Assembly (NCBI RefSeq): GCF_003970695.1
Contig: NZ_CP034570.1
Coordinates: forward strand, 1,488,001-1,552,000
Reading direction: 5' to 3'
DNA: 64,000 bases
Source: Maribacter sp. MJ134
GTDB lineage: Bacteria; Bacteroidota; Bacteroidia; Flavobacteriales; Flavobacteriaceae
Positions 18,675 through 27,576 of this stretch are shown here, one piece after another. Position 1 is the first letter of the stretch; every line of letters starts with the position of its first letter. A model generated the notes under the pieces. That model was not told where the DNA came from. It searched no databases and was given only the letters and a program-made list of their open reading frames with translations. A program made the position numbers and the translations under genes.

Positions 18675-20195
18675 TCAGTCCGCGCGCTTAATTAACTTTA
18701 AAACTGGTTTTTTCAATAAATCCCGCTCATTAGCGTTCATACTCAAAATCCAAAAAGCAGGAACATATACAAGGCTAAATAATCCAATGCTTATACCTAA
18801 TCCAATAAAAGAATCGAATATTAAATCTCTAACAATAAAATAAGCACTTAGGCCGATTATTAGAGGAGCAAATGACATTTTGAATATTTGTTTCCAAAAT
18901 TCTAACATGTTAATATGCTGAACGCGATGATAGTAGATATTCATAATCACCACGTTACCAAGAACTAGACATCCTGCAATAGCAAATGCTACTCCTAAAC
19001 CACCATATTCCTTAGCTAAGCCCACCTGAAATACTAAACTTAACATAGCCATGGCAAAATAAAGCCAAGACCTAAACTCCATTTGATTTCTTGCCTGTAG
19101 AATAGTAATTCCTAGATTTTGTATCAAAGGAATTGTTAATGCTACAAAAAACAAAAGTGTCACATAGTAAGCATCCTCATAACCTTCCCCTGCCCATAAT
19201 ACAATGAATTGTCTGCCAAATAAAATAAATCCTGATAAGATAAAAGCCATTACCACATACTGAATTCTACCGGTACGAATGAATAAATCTGACACTTCTT
19301 TATTTGTGGATTTGCTAGCAATCATACCCGTTACTTTAGGTAAAAAAACACCAGAAATGGCTGTTGAAAAGCCCATGTACATACCCTGAAATTGAATAGC
19401 TATAGCGAAAACTGCAACTGCAGCAGTGCCCATATACATCCCCAACACAAATTGACCAGTACTCCAATAGACCTTATTCATTATAATATTTAGAAAAATA
19501 TAGAAGGAATAAACACTTACTTCTTTCAACAGACCAAGTTTCATGTTCTTGAAAGAAATTTTAATTTTTATTTTGTTCTTACAGTACCAGTAATTAATAA
19601 GTAAAGTCAGCAAATTTAAGATTGTGGCCAGAACAACCATCCCTACCGCCCTGTATCCTATTTCCAACAAGAGAATCATTATCAATGTATTCAACACTAT
19701 CCTACTAAGCGCTACAATTTTTACAAAAATAAAATTTTCATAAGCAGAAATTATAGAACCAAAAATACTGAGTGGGAAGGTAAAAGCAATATTAAAGACC
19801 ATTAAAAGCATCATTACCTTAGCTTTGCCTAATTCGCTTTGAGACATCGTATCCCCAAAAAGATTTTCAACGTTAAAATAGAGTCCTAAACCAATCACAA
19901 AAGATAGTATCCCAATTGCAGAATAGAGTATGATAAAAAGACCGAACATAGAATATTGCTCCTGCAGTTTACCCTCTGCCCTAAATTTTGCCGTATATCT
20001 TATGATTGCATTCCCAAAGCCGAAATCCAAAATAGTCAAATAGGCTATTACAGATCCAACAAGAGCATAAAGCCCATATTCACTCTTCCCCATCATACGG
20101 AGCATATAAGGAGTGTATAATAGACCAACAATATTACTCAACCCCAGAACGGCATATGATAATAAAGCGCCAGCTTTTCTTTGATTAACAGACAT
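18675..20195 (-). CDS. Wzx-type lipid-linked oligosaccharide flippase
   Basis: A 506-residue polytopic protein with about fourteen hydrophobic segments, the number expected for MOP-superfamily flippases. The N-terminus (KAGALLSYAVLGLSNIVGLL followed by a PYMLRMMGKSEYGLY motif) is typical of polysaccharide biosynthesis Wzx proteins. It should move undecaprenyl-diphosphate-linked repeat units to the periplasmic side. This is the second flippase in the window, after the fragment at 1-267. The polymerase gene lies directly upstream with a gap of 67 bases. Confidence 0.9.
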   Translation of the reverse strand: MSVNQRKAGALLSYAVLGLSNIVGLLYTPYMLRMMGKSEYGLYALVGSVIAYLTILDFGFGNAIIRYTAKFRAEGKLQEQYSMFGLFIILYSAIGILSFVIGLGLYFNVENLFGDTMSQSELGKAKVMMLLMVFNIAFTFPLSIFGSIISAYENFIFVKIVALSRIVLNTLIMILLLEIGYRAVGMVVLATILNLLTLLINYWYCKNKIKIKISFKNMKLGLLKEVSVYSFYIFLNIIMNKVYWSTGQFVLGMYMGTAAVAVFAIAIQFQGMYMGFSTAISGVFLPKVTGMIASKSTNKEVSDLFIRTGRIQYVVMAFILSGFILFGRQFIVLWAGEGYEDAYYVTLLFFVALTIPLIQNLGITILQARNQMEFRSWLYFAMAMLSLVFQVGLAKEYGGLGVAFAIAGCLVLGNVVIMNIYYHRVQHINMLEFWKQIFKMSFAPLIIGLSAYFIVRDLIFDSFIGLGISIGLFSLVYVPAFWILSMNANERDLLKKPVLKLIKRAD

Positions 20196-20262
20196 TTAAT
20201 AAAATATCTTTAGACATAAAACAGTGAAACAAAATTTTCTGAAAATCATATATTTTGACTTT

Positions 20263-21450
20263 TTAAATCGCCATGTCAACTGACCTTTTATTATGATGAA
20301 CAACGGTGGATCCTATAATCACTCCAAAAAATATCCAAGCAAATATAAGTCCTAAACTGCCCCCACTTTTAATCATATTTAGCATTACGATTACAAAAAG
20401 AGATAAATAAAGCAAATTACCATCTTTCTTTAATTTAGCAAACAGGGACCTTATTAGCCTAAATAGAAATAAAAGAAAAAATAACAAACCTATTATTCCT
20501 GATGTCAACCAAAGTTCTAAAAACAGATTGTGCGGTTGTTGATTTATACCGCTGTACAATCGCATAGCTGGCATCATACCTGGGTTACCTACTCCGAAAA
20601 TAACGTTATCTTCTATAATTCGATAAGCTGCTTCCCATAATTCTGTTCGCCCGGCAGTGTCACCTTTTTCAATAGAACGTTCAATTCTGATTCTAAAATC
20701 TCTGTCGTTGTTATAAATAAAAACCAAAATACTCGCAGAAAAAAGTAACGCTACTAATCCAAGTCCTATTTTCCTAACTACACTTATTTTTCCAAACATA
20801 ATAAATAAAAATACTCCTATAATTAATGACAGTAAAGCACCCCTTGAACCACTTGATATTAATAAGTTCAAAATTGGTATTATGATTATTAGATTAAAGA
20901 TTCTAATTCTGAGCTTAATATTTTTTCTAGTAATTTCATAAATAATAATTATCAAGGAGAGAGCACATTTCATGCCTGTTTGATTAGCATTTTCACCAAA
21001 TAATAACAGGCGCCCACCTTTATATTGCTCTCCAATACCCAAAATAAAAAGAATGGACATAACGAACATTCCTGCTACGTAAACTTTTAATAGCCCACTC
21101 AGAACTTTATTGTCTAGATATATATGGGCGGCAATCAATACCATTAAAAGAACCAATTGCACTAGCCGATCATTAATTATATCAAAGACTGAGTCTGCAT
21201 ACTGATCATTAATGGTGGTAGCAAAAATACCTGCCAAAATAAAAATAAGTAAAGGAACCAGGTATCTTGACAAAAAAGAAAATCTCAAATAATCTTTTAG
21301 GAAAGGTAAAGAACTTATAAAATATGGAATAGTACCAATTTTAGCTATGGAAATGGTTTTTGCAAAACCGAAAGGATCCCAATATTCAAAGCATGCAGCA
21401 AATACAAGAAGGTAAAGACAAAACCGATTAATTTTAATAAGATTATCCAT
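20263..21450 (-). CDS. O-antigen ligase / Wzy-like polymerase
   Basis: A 395-residue polytopic membrane protein. It has a SSGSRGALLSLIIGVFLFI segment, which is a signature of the O-antigen ligase (Wzy_C) domain, followed by a periplasmic loop containing RTELWEAAYRI, FGVGNPG and QQPHNLFLELWLTSG. The HN pair in that loop is conserved in the family. It would polymerise or transfer the glycan in the periplasm. It is the first gene of the minus-strand block B, and a TACTTTTG element on the minus strand at 21524-21517 could be its -7 box, though no -33 TTTG is at the right distance. Confidence 0.85.
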   Translation of the reverse strand: MDNLIKINRFCLYLLVFAACFEYWDPFGFAKTISIAKIGTIPYFISSLPFLKDYLRFSFLSRYLVPLLIFILAGIFATTINDQYADSVFDIINDRLVQLVLLMVLIAAHIYLDNKVLSGLLKVYVAGMFVMSILFILGIGEQYKGGRLLLFGENANQTGMKCALSLIIIIYEITRKNIKLRIRIFNLIIIIPILNLLISSGSRGALLSLIIGVFLFIMFGKISVVRKIGLGLVALLFSASILVFIYNNDRDFRIRIERSIEKGDTAGRTELWEAAYRIIEDNVIFGVGNPGMMPAMRLYSGINQQPHNLFLELWLTSGIIGLLFFLLFLFRLIRSLFAKLKKDGNLLYLSLFVIVMLNMIKSGGSLGLIFAWIFFGVIIGSTVVHHNKRSVDMAI

Positions 21451-21830
21451 TAAAATAAGTACAGGGGATATTTAAAATTTTAAAGAGATATTAATTTATT
21501 TCCTTAATAGTATTTTCAAAAGTAAATTTAAAGCTCAAAAATAACTAATTATGAAACTCTTCTTGGTTAATTAGGAAGCTATAATAGGTTAATATGCAAT
21601 AAACTTAACTAAAGCTGTTACATGAACTATTAAAGAAACGTAAGAGTACCAAAATTATTCTAGAACTTATGAACATTCGTTTAGTAATCCTATTTCATTA
21701 AAAGTATGCTGCTTAACGTTTTTAAAATTTTTAATAATTAAAATCATAATTATAATTATTTATCGTTACTTAATATTTGAAGTAAATTTTATTCTCAAAA
21801 TAGGTGTTTTTCTTAAAGAAATATAAATAA
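21451..21830. other. Divergent, very AT-rich intergenic region between blocks B and C
   Basis: These 380 bases separate the minus-strand polymerase gene from the plus-strand MBOAT gene, so promoters for both blocks must lie here. I see no open frame of note, no RNA gene and no strong hairpin. A CAAAAGTA at 21517-21524 reads TACTTTTG on the minus strand and matches the Bacteroidota -7 consensus TAnnTTTG, about 67 bases from the polymerase start. On the plus strand only near matches are present. The stretch 21720-21790 is almost pure A and T. Confidence 0.5.
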
Positions 21831-23252
21831 ATGCTTTTCAACTCTTTTGAATTTTTATTGTTCTTACCTTCAGTATTCACACTTTACTGGTTCGTTTTTA
21901 ACAATAAACTTTGGAAGCAAAATTTGTTAGTTTTAGTAAGCTCATACCTATTCTACGGATGGTGGGATTACAGATTTTTAGGATTGATTCTACTGTCTAC
22001 CATTGTTGATTACTTTATAGCGCAGAAAATTTTCATTTCATCCATAAAAAAAAGGAAAAAAATATTTCTTGGTATCAGTATTATATTTAACCTAAGTGTT
22101 TTGGGTTTTTTTAAGTACTATAATTTTTTTCTAGACTCATTTATAGAAATGTTTAGATTCATTGGTTATGATATGCAGAATCAATGGACTTTAAAAATTA
22201 TCTTACCGGTGGGCATTTCATTTTACACATTCCAAACAATGTCGTACACGATTGATGTATACAGGAAAGACTTAAAGCCTACTAGGGATTTCATTTCGTT
22301 CGCTTCTTTTGTGTCATTTTTCCCACAACTTGTTGCAGGGCCAATAGAAAGAGCAACTAACCTATTGCCACAAATATTAGAGCAAAGAATTTTTAATAAA
22401 AACCAAGTTGTTTCAGGTCTGCGGTTGATAACCTGGGGATTGTTTAAGAAAGTTGTAATAGCCGATTCACTATCTCCATTGGTAAATACAATTTTCGAAA
22501 ATTATAATACGTCATCAGGTGTTACTTTGTGGTTGGGGGCCATTTACTTCTCATTTCAAATTTATTGTGACTTTAGTGGTTATTCAGATATAGCTATAGG
22601 TACGTCGAAATTATTTGGTTTTGAATTAATGTCAAATTTTAAATTCCCTTATTTTTCACGAAATATTGGTGAGTTTTGGAGAAAATGGCATATATCTCTA
22701 TCGACTTGGTTTAGGGATTACTTGTATATACCTTTAGGTGGCTCCAAAGGTAATAAGCTCATAGCCTTTAAAAATATCTTTGTGATATTCATAGTAAGTG
22801 GGTTCTGGCACGGCGCAAATTGGACTTTTCTATTTTGGGGTCTGTTGCATGCTCTGTTCTATATTCCTTCGTTTATATTTAAAAAAAATAGAAAGTTTAT
22901 CGGTACAGTTTCTGGAGGAAATAAAAATCTACCTACAATCAAAGAATTATTTCAAATGTTATCCACATTTTTGTTTGTGATGTTAGGTTGGGTTTTTTTT
23001 AGGAGTGAAACCATAGTAAAAGCTTTTGATTATTTAAAAAGAATGTTTTTTGATTTTAGTTTTGATTTTGGATTAACCCAAGGCTTATATTATGTACTTG
23101 TGCTTATTTGTTTAGATTGGATTATACGAAAAGATGAAAGGAATATTTATCCGATATCATCCAATATAGTTTATATTTCAATACTTATTTGGGCAATAAT
23201 TTTATATTCGTTTGACAATGAACAAGCTCAATTTATTTACTTTCAGTTTTGA
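21831..23252 (+). CDS. MBOAT family O-acyltransferase (AlgI/DltB/PatA-like)
   Basis: A 473-residue polytopic inner-membrane protein of the MBOAT family. The N-terminus NSFEFLLFLPSVFTLYW is characteristic of AlgI-like proteins, and the catalytic histidine is found in SGFWHGANWTF (His327). Further marks are FFPQLVAGPIERA and QIYCDFSGYSDIAIG. AlgI-like proteins pass an acyl group, usually acetyl, across the membrane to a periplasmic partner that puts it on an exported polysaccharide. The next gene, an SGNH-type protein that overlaps by four bases, is the likely partner. The length is normal and no key motif is missing. Confidence 0.93.
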   Translation: MLFNSFEFLLFLPSVFTLYWFVFNNKLWKQNLLVLVSSYLFYGWWDYRFLGLILLSTIVDYFIAQKIFISSIKKRKKIFLGISIIFNLSVLGFFKYYNFFLDSFIEMFRFIGYDMQNQWTLKIILPVGISFYTFQTMSYTIDVYRKDLKPTRDFISFASFVSFFPQLVAGPIERATNLLPQILEQRIFNKNQVVSGLRLITWGLFKKVVIADSLSPLVNTIFENYNTSSGVTLWLGAIYFSFQIYCDFSGYSDIAIGTSKLFGFELMSNFKFPYFSRNIGEFWRKWHISLSTWFRDYLYIPLGGSKGNKLIAFKNIFVIFIVSGFWHGANWTFLFWGLLHALFYIPSFIFKKNRKFIGTVSGGNKNLPTIKELFQMLSTFLFVMLGWVFFRSETIVKAFDYLKRMFFDFSFDFGLTQGLYYVLVLICLDWIIRKDERNIYPISSNIVYISILIWAIILYSFDNEQAQFIYFQF

Positions 23253-24181
23253 GAAAAAATACTAAGTACATATCATATCTAATAACTTTCTTGATAATTG
23301 GAGAACTCCTCGCCAGACTTCATTTAAATTTTAATGAAGTAAAAACCTTTAAGGACGTTCAAGTAGAGAGTTCAACGTTTACTACCAACTCAAGTAAAAA
23401 AATATATCTTCTGGGAGATTCTTTTTCTAAAGGATTGGGTATTGCTAAGGAACAAAGATTAGCAAACAAAATAAACAAAAAAGGCTATACTTTAATTAAC
23501 AAAACAGTTTCTGGAGATAATTGGACTGATTATATAAATCATTTAAATCAGTTAGAAAATACTTTAAAGAATGATGACCTTGTAATTATTGGAATTAATT
23601 GGAACGATATAATTTTCAAAAATGGAGAATTGAATAAAAAACTTAATTCAAATAAAAAAAACCGAAAAACAACTGAAAAAACAACTGAAAAAACAACTGA
23701 AAAAAAAGATAAGAATCATTTAAGGAAAATTTTAAATTTTGTTTACCGAAATTCTAAACTAGCTAATTTTCTAAGTTCCAATATTCAAAATTTATTAAAA
23801 AGACGAGGTATGGCTCTACCAATTGGGAACTTTCATTATTTTAGAACTAATGGTTATAAAGAGAAAAAAAGAGAACTAAACAATACGTTGACCTATCTAG
23901 ATGAAAAAAATAAAAATATTGGAAGTACAACGATACTATATCTTTATCCCGAATTCAATCTGTTGGGGAATCCCAAATATTTTGAGGAATATCTTAATTA
24001 TTACAATACATTAAATTTCAGCACAATCAAGGTAATCAATGGTGTTGATAACTTCGAAAAAATTCATATGCGGAATAAAAATAGATATTATCTGTCGAGT
24101 CATGATGGCCATCCTAATGGCGCCGCACATCACGAAGTTGCGAATCAAATAAATGATTTCATAAACAATATGGCGGATTAA
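23249..24181 (+). CDS. SGNH-hydrolase-like partner of the MBOAT acyltransferase
   Basis: A 310-residue protein with one N-terminal hydrophobic segment (about 7-25) that should tether it to the periplasmic side of the inner membrane. The SGNH signatures are LLGDSFSKG (G56, D57, S58) and DGHPNGAAHH near the C-terminus (D286, H288). In the AlgJ/AlgX type such proteins receive the acyl group from the MBOAT partner and transfer it to the polymer. The start is TTG, overlapping the MBOAT stop codon in a TTGA junction, which points to coupled translation. A low-complexity Thr-Glu-Lys repeat lies near residues 140-153. The gene is notably AT-rich. Confidence 0.8.
   Translation: MRKNTKYISYLITFLIIGELLARLHLNFNEVKTFKDVQVESSTFTTNSSKKIYLLGDSFSKGLGIAKEQRLANKINKKGYTLINKTVSGDNWTDYINHLNQLENTLKNDDLVIIGINWNDIIFKNGELNKKLNSNKKNRKTTEKTTEKTTEKKDKNHLRKILNFVYRNSKLANFLSSNIQNLLKRRGMALPIGNFHYFRTNGYKEKKRELNNTLTYLDEKNKNIGSTTILYLYPEFNLLGNPKYFEEYLNYYNTLNFSTIKVINGVDNFEKIHMRNKNRYYLSSHDGHPNGAAHHEVANQINDFINNMAD
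23671..23706 (+). repeat. Three in-frame 12-base tandem repeats in the SGNH gene
   Basis: The unit AACTGAAAAAAC occurs three times in a row (last copy ending in A instead of C), with a degenerate copy just before it. It codes for a Thr-Thr-Glu-Lys repeat in a linker of the SGNH-like protein. Because the unit is a multiple of three, slippage would change linker length without breaking the frame. Confidence 0.85.
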
Positions 24182-24246
24182 TCAAATTTAAATACGAGTT
24201 GAATGTCAACCGTGTTTAAAATTTCAGCCGTCTACAAATACAGATA

Positions 24247-25902
24247 ATGGTAATTGAAACTAATAATAACTGGGAATTAAACGCTCCTGCAACACAAAGA
24301 GAAATTGAAGGATACGCTTCTATGAGCAGTATTAATAAGGGGGAAACTATTGCCTTATATATAAATACCAAAGCAGCATCTTTAAGTCTTTCCGTTTTTA
24401 GAACGGGCTGGTACAACGGTAGCGGAGCACTACAAGTAGTTTCTCCGATAATAATCGCTGGCCAGGTTCAGGCCGTACCCTTACCGGATAAAGACGGTAT
24501 GGTGTCCTGTGATTGGAAAAATCCGTATATTCTACAAACTTCCGAAGACTGGCAATCTGGAGTTTACTTGGTAAAACTAGAAGAAAGCCTATATAAAAAA
24601 CAAAGCTATATTATTTTCGTGTTAAGGGATGACGAAGCAAATGCGGATATTCTCTTTCAACTTCCGGTTACCACCTACCAGGCCTATAATTATTGGGGGG
24701 GTAAATGTTTGTATCCCTTTGGCAGCGGTTCTTTAGAAAATTGGGGTGCCATCTCGGGAGAAAGAGCTAAAAAAGTTTCATTTGATCGCCCCTACGCGGC
24801 GAGTAATAATCCAAAAGCAGCCTACGGTACAGGGGCGGGTGATTTCCTCACCAATACAAGACCCGTAACCACACATGACTATCCCATAAGTAGTGCCGGT
24901 TGGGATTATAATATGGTGCGTTGGCTAGAAAAACACAACTACAAGGTTAAATATTGCACCAATATTGATATTCATATAAATCCCAAAATCTACGAGAACA
25001 TAAAGATATTTTTGTCTAACGGCCACGACGAGTACTGGACCTATGAAATGAGGCAAAACCTTACCAAAGCAAGAAATACGGGTACCAACTTGGCCTTTTT
25101 CTCTTCTAATACCATGTATTGGCAAATACGTTTGGAGGATAATCCTTTGACCAGCAGATTATGTGGAACCATAGTATGTTTTAAAGAACGAGATTTAGAC
25201 CCAGTGAATTCTAAAAAAGTAAGTATCAATTTTGAAAATATTCCAGAAATAGGGTCTCAAGCCAAGTTGATCGGCGTACAGTATTTAGCAGATCCGGTCC
25301 TTGGAGATATACGAATATCAAATCCAAAACACTGGGTGTTTAAGGGCACTGGACTTAAAAAGGGTTCTAGACTAAAAGGTTTATTGGGTTATGAAATTGA
25401 TGGTGTTGTAAAAGAATCCCCTGAGGAAATAGCAGTTTTGGCCGCGACAAAATGTCGAAAAGTAAAATCAAAAACGCATCACGTACTTTTGCATATGACC
25501 AATAAACTAACAAAACCCGTAATTAAAATTATTCCTAATTCTTGGATTAAAGAAAAAAGAAATTCATTGGCCTCAAAATTGGCGCTATTAGCCCTTATAG
25601 CCATCCTTATGGCCAGCCTTTTATATAGTATAAGTATTTTACTATTCTTTATCAGTTTTTTTATGGTTTTACTCTTTATTACATTATGGTTTTTGAAAAT
25701 TAAGTTATCCACCACATACGAATCTCATATGACCATCTACACAAAAGATTCCGGAGGTACCGTATATGCTACAGGAAGTATGCAATGGTGTTGGGGTTTA
25801 GATAACTATAATTCACCTAGTCTAAGAAAAGATTTGACCTCCAAAAGCGCTCAAATTATAACTAAAAATGTATTGGCCAAATTAGGAGCAAATCAAAGAT
25901 AG
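24247..25902 (+). CDS. N,N-dimethylformamidase beta-subunit-like protein with internal membrane hairpin
   Basis: A 551-residue protein related to the large subunit of N,N-dimethylformamidase. Family features include the N-terminal beta-rich domain with FRTGWYNGSGA (about 50-60), TYQAYNYWGGKCLY (about 142-156), the NGHDEYWTYEMR motif (about 258-270) and a C-terminal SMQWCWGLDNY. The known enzyme splits N,N-dimethylformamide with a mononuclear iron held by two Tyr and one Glu; I cannot assign these residues here with certainty. Residues about 441-486 are two hydrophobic helices inserted into the conserved domain just before YESHMTIYT, which the soluble enzyme lacks. The gene also has a G7 run at 24695-24701. 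It has no signal peptide. In a glycan locus the substrate is probably a formamide or amide on a sugar, but this is inference. Confidence 0.75.
   Translation: MVIETNNNWELNAPATQREIEGYASMSSINKGETIALYINTKAASLSLSVFRTGWYNGSGALQVVSPIIIAGQVQAVPLPDKDGMVSCDWKNPYILQTSEDWQSGVYLVKLEESLYKKQSYIIFVLRDDEANADILFQLPVTTYQAYNYWGGKCLYPFGSGSLENWGAISGERAKKVSFDRPYAASNNPKAAYGTGAGDFLTNTRPVTTHDYPISSAGWDYNMVRWLEKHNYKVKYCTNIDIHINPKIYENIKIFLSNGHDEYWTYEMRQNLTKARNTGTNLAFFSSNTMYWQIRLEDNPLTSRLCGTIVCFKERDLDPVNSKKVSINFENIPEIGSQAKLIGVQYLADPVLGDIRISNPKHWVFKGTGLKKGSRLKGLLGYEIDGVVKESPEEIAVLAATKCRKVKSKTHHVLLHMTNKLTKPVIKIIPNSWIKEKRNSLASKLALLALIAILMASLLYSISILLFFISFFMVLLFITLWFLKIKLSTTYESHMTIYTKDSGGTVYATGSMQWCWGLDNYNSPSLRKDLTSKSAQIITKNVLAKLGANQR
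24695..24701 (+). repeat. G7 homopolymer inside the formamidase-like gene
   Basis: Seven consecutive G residues encode Trp150-Gly151-Gly152. It is the longest G or C run I noticed in this low-GC window. It is in frame here, and a slip by one base would truncate the protein soon after. Such runs can be sites of phase variation or of sequencing error. Confidence 0.8.
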
Positions 25903-25930
25903 ACAAAGGATTTACCCGCAAGCAAAATAG

Positions 25931-27553
25931 ATGAAAAAAGCTCAATTACGTATTGCATTTATTATAGACACTATAAAAGTGGAGAAATGGAAACATAGGG
26001 TAATTAATACTATAGAAAATGCAAGCTACCTTAAAGATTTTGTCGTTTTAAACCTTTCGGATAAAAATGAGAAAATTGAAAGTAGTTTTTCTTTGAACAA
26101 AAAGTCATTTTGGTATGACCAATACTTACGTCTTGATAATAGACTATTTAGACCTAATCCGAATGCCGATGAGCTTGTAGCTTTGGACAAAAACTACTTA
26201 TCCGAATTTATACAATATCCTTACGACCAAAAAGACTATACTTCGTTACAGGACCGTCTTAGAAAAATGGAATTAGATGTCATAATAAATTTAAGTAATA
26301 GAAATATTGATTTTTCCGTGCTAAATATGTCAAAGTATGGCATGTGGCACCTGAAGTTGGCAGACAATATCCATCATCTAAAAAAATATGACGGTATTAA
26401 TGAAATCATCAAAAAAAAAGTTACCCTAGACTCCCATTTGATAGGCCGAAATTCTGACAATAAAGAATACCTTCTTTTTAGCACAAAATCTTTTGTAGAC
26501 TATTTAAGCATTAGTAGAACAAAAAATGCCCATTTATGGAAAAACAGCCTATTCATCACGAGAAAATTAGCAGAACTTTATCGCCTAGGTAATAATTTTT
26601 ATGATTTACAGCCTATTCTAGCAGATAAGGAACTTGAAACAAAAATTCATGCGCTACCAAGTCTGTCCCATCTTTTGGGTCATACACTCAAGACCTCTTT
26701 GAAATTATTAAGTAAAAAAATAACAAACCGATATAGGTTTCAGCAGTGGATATTGCTATTCAAATTTACCGATGACTTTTTTATTAATGAACATCTAGAG
26801 TCATATATAAGAATTAAACCTCCAAAAGATCGTATTTGGGCAGATCCTTTTCCGTACGTAAAAGATGGGAGGTATTACATCTTTATAGAAGAAATGCTTT
26901 TCTCTGACAATAAAGGTTTTATCTCGGTAATGGAACTTTATAAAGATGGGACTTTCTCCAAGCCCAAAAAAATTATTGAGAATGACTACCATATGTCCTA
27001 CCCCTTTTTATTCGAACATGAAAACAATTTGTATATGATTCCAGAAACCGGTAGTAATAAGACCATTGAATTATATAAATGTTCTGAATTTCCCTATAAA
27101 TGGGAGTATACTAAGACCTTAAGGAAGGGCGTTAAATCTGTAGATACCACTTTCTTTGAACACGATAATAAATATTGGATTTTCACCAATGAAAAACAAA
27201 TTGAAGGTGTGTCGGCCCATGAAGAATTATTTCTTTACTACACAGATGACATAATCAACGGAGAATGGAAAGCACATCCCAAGAATCCAATAGTTTCGGA
27301 TGTTAGTTGTGCGAGATCTGCTGGAAATATTTTTTTTAAAGGAAAACGTATTTTTAGGCCAGCTCAAAACTGTTCTAAAAGATATGGTTATGGAATTAAA
27401 ATACAAGAAATAATTAAATTGAACGAACATGACTACGAAGAATATAATATTAATTCTATTTATCCCGATTGGGCTAATGATTTGAAAGGTACACATACAA
27501 TTAATTCCACAGATGACCTTATTGTCATTGATGCCTTAGTCAATAAGTTTTAA
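25931..27553 (+). CDS. GINT1-N-like beta-propeller protein (putative glycan synthesis enzyme)
   Basis: A 540-residue protein. The N-terminal half (about 1-270) has an alpha/beta character, with RIAFIIDTIKVEKW at the start and a stretch (IINLSNRNIDFSVLNMSKYGMWHLKL) like that of formyltransferase-fold proteins. The C-terminal part (about 290-540) is a beta-propeller like the N-terminal domain of plant glucosamine inositolphosphorylceramide transferase 1: RIWADPFPYVKDGRYYIFIEE, SYPFLFEHENNLYMIPE and SVDTTFFEHDNKYWIFTN blades resembling GH43-like folds. Bacterial relatives sit in polysaccharide loci but have no proven function that I know of. It follows the formamidase-like gene after 28 bases and precedes a GT2 gene. 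Confidence 0.65.
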   Translation: MKKAQLRIAFIIDTIKVEKWKHRVINTIENASYLKDFVVLNLSDKNEKIESSFSLNKKSFWYDQYLRLDNRLFRPNPNADELVALDKNYLSEFIQYPYDQKDYTSLQDRLRKMELDVIINLSNRNIDFSVLNMSKYGMWHLKLADNIHHLKKYDGINEIIKKKVTLDSHLIGRNSDNKEYLLFSTKSFVDYLSISRTKNAHLWKNSLFITRKLAELYRLGNNFYDLQPILADKELETKIHALPSLSHLLGHTLKTSLKLLSKKITNRYRFQQWILLFKFTDDFFINEHLESYIRIKPPKDRIWADPFPYVKDGRYYIFIEEMLFSDNKGFISVMELYKDGTFSKPKKIIENDYHMSYPFLFEHENNLYMIPETGSNKTIELYKCSEFPYKWEYTKTLRKGVKSVDTTFFEHDNKYWIFTNEKQIEGVSAHEELFLYYTDDIINGEWKAHPKNPIVSDVSCARSAGNIFFKGKRIFRPAQNCSKRYGYGIKIQEIIKLNEHDYEEYNINSIYPDWANDLKGTHTINSTDDLIVIDALVNKF

Positions 27554-27576
27554 TTAATCCATAAACATAGTAATAA

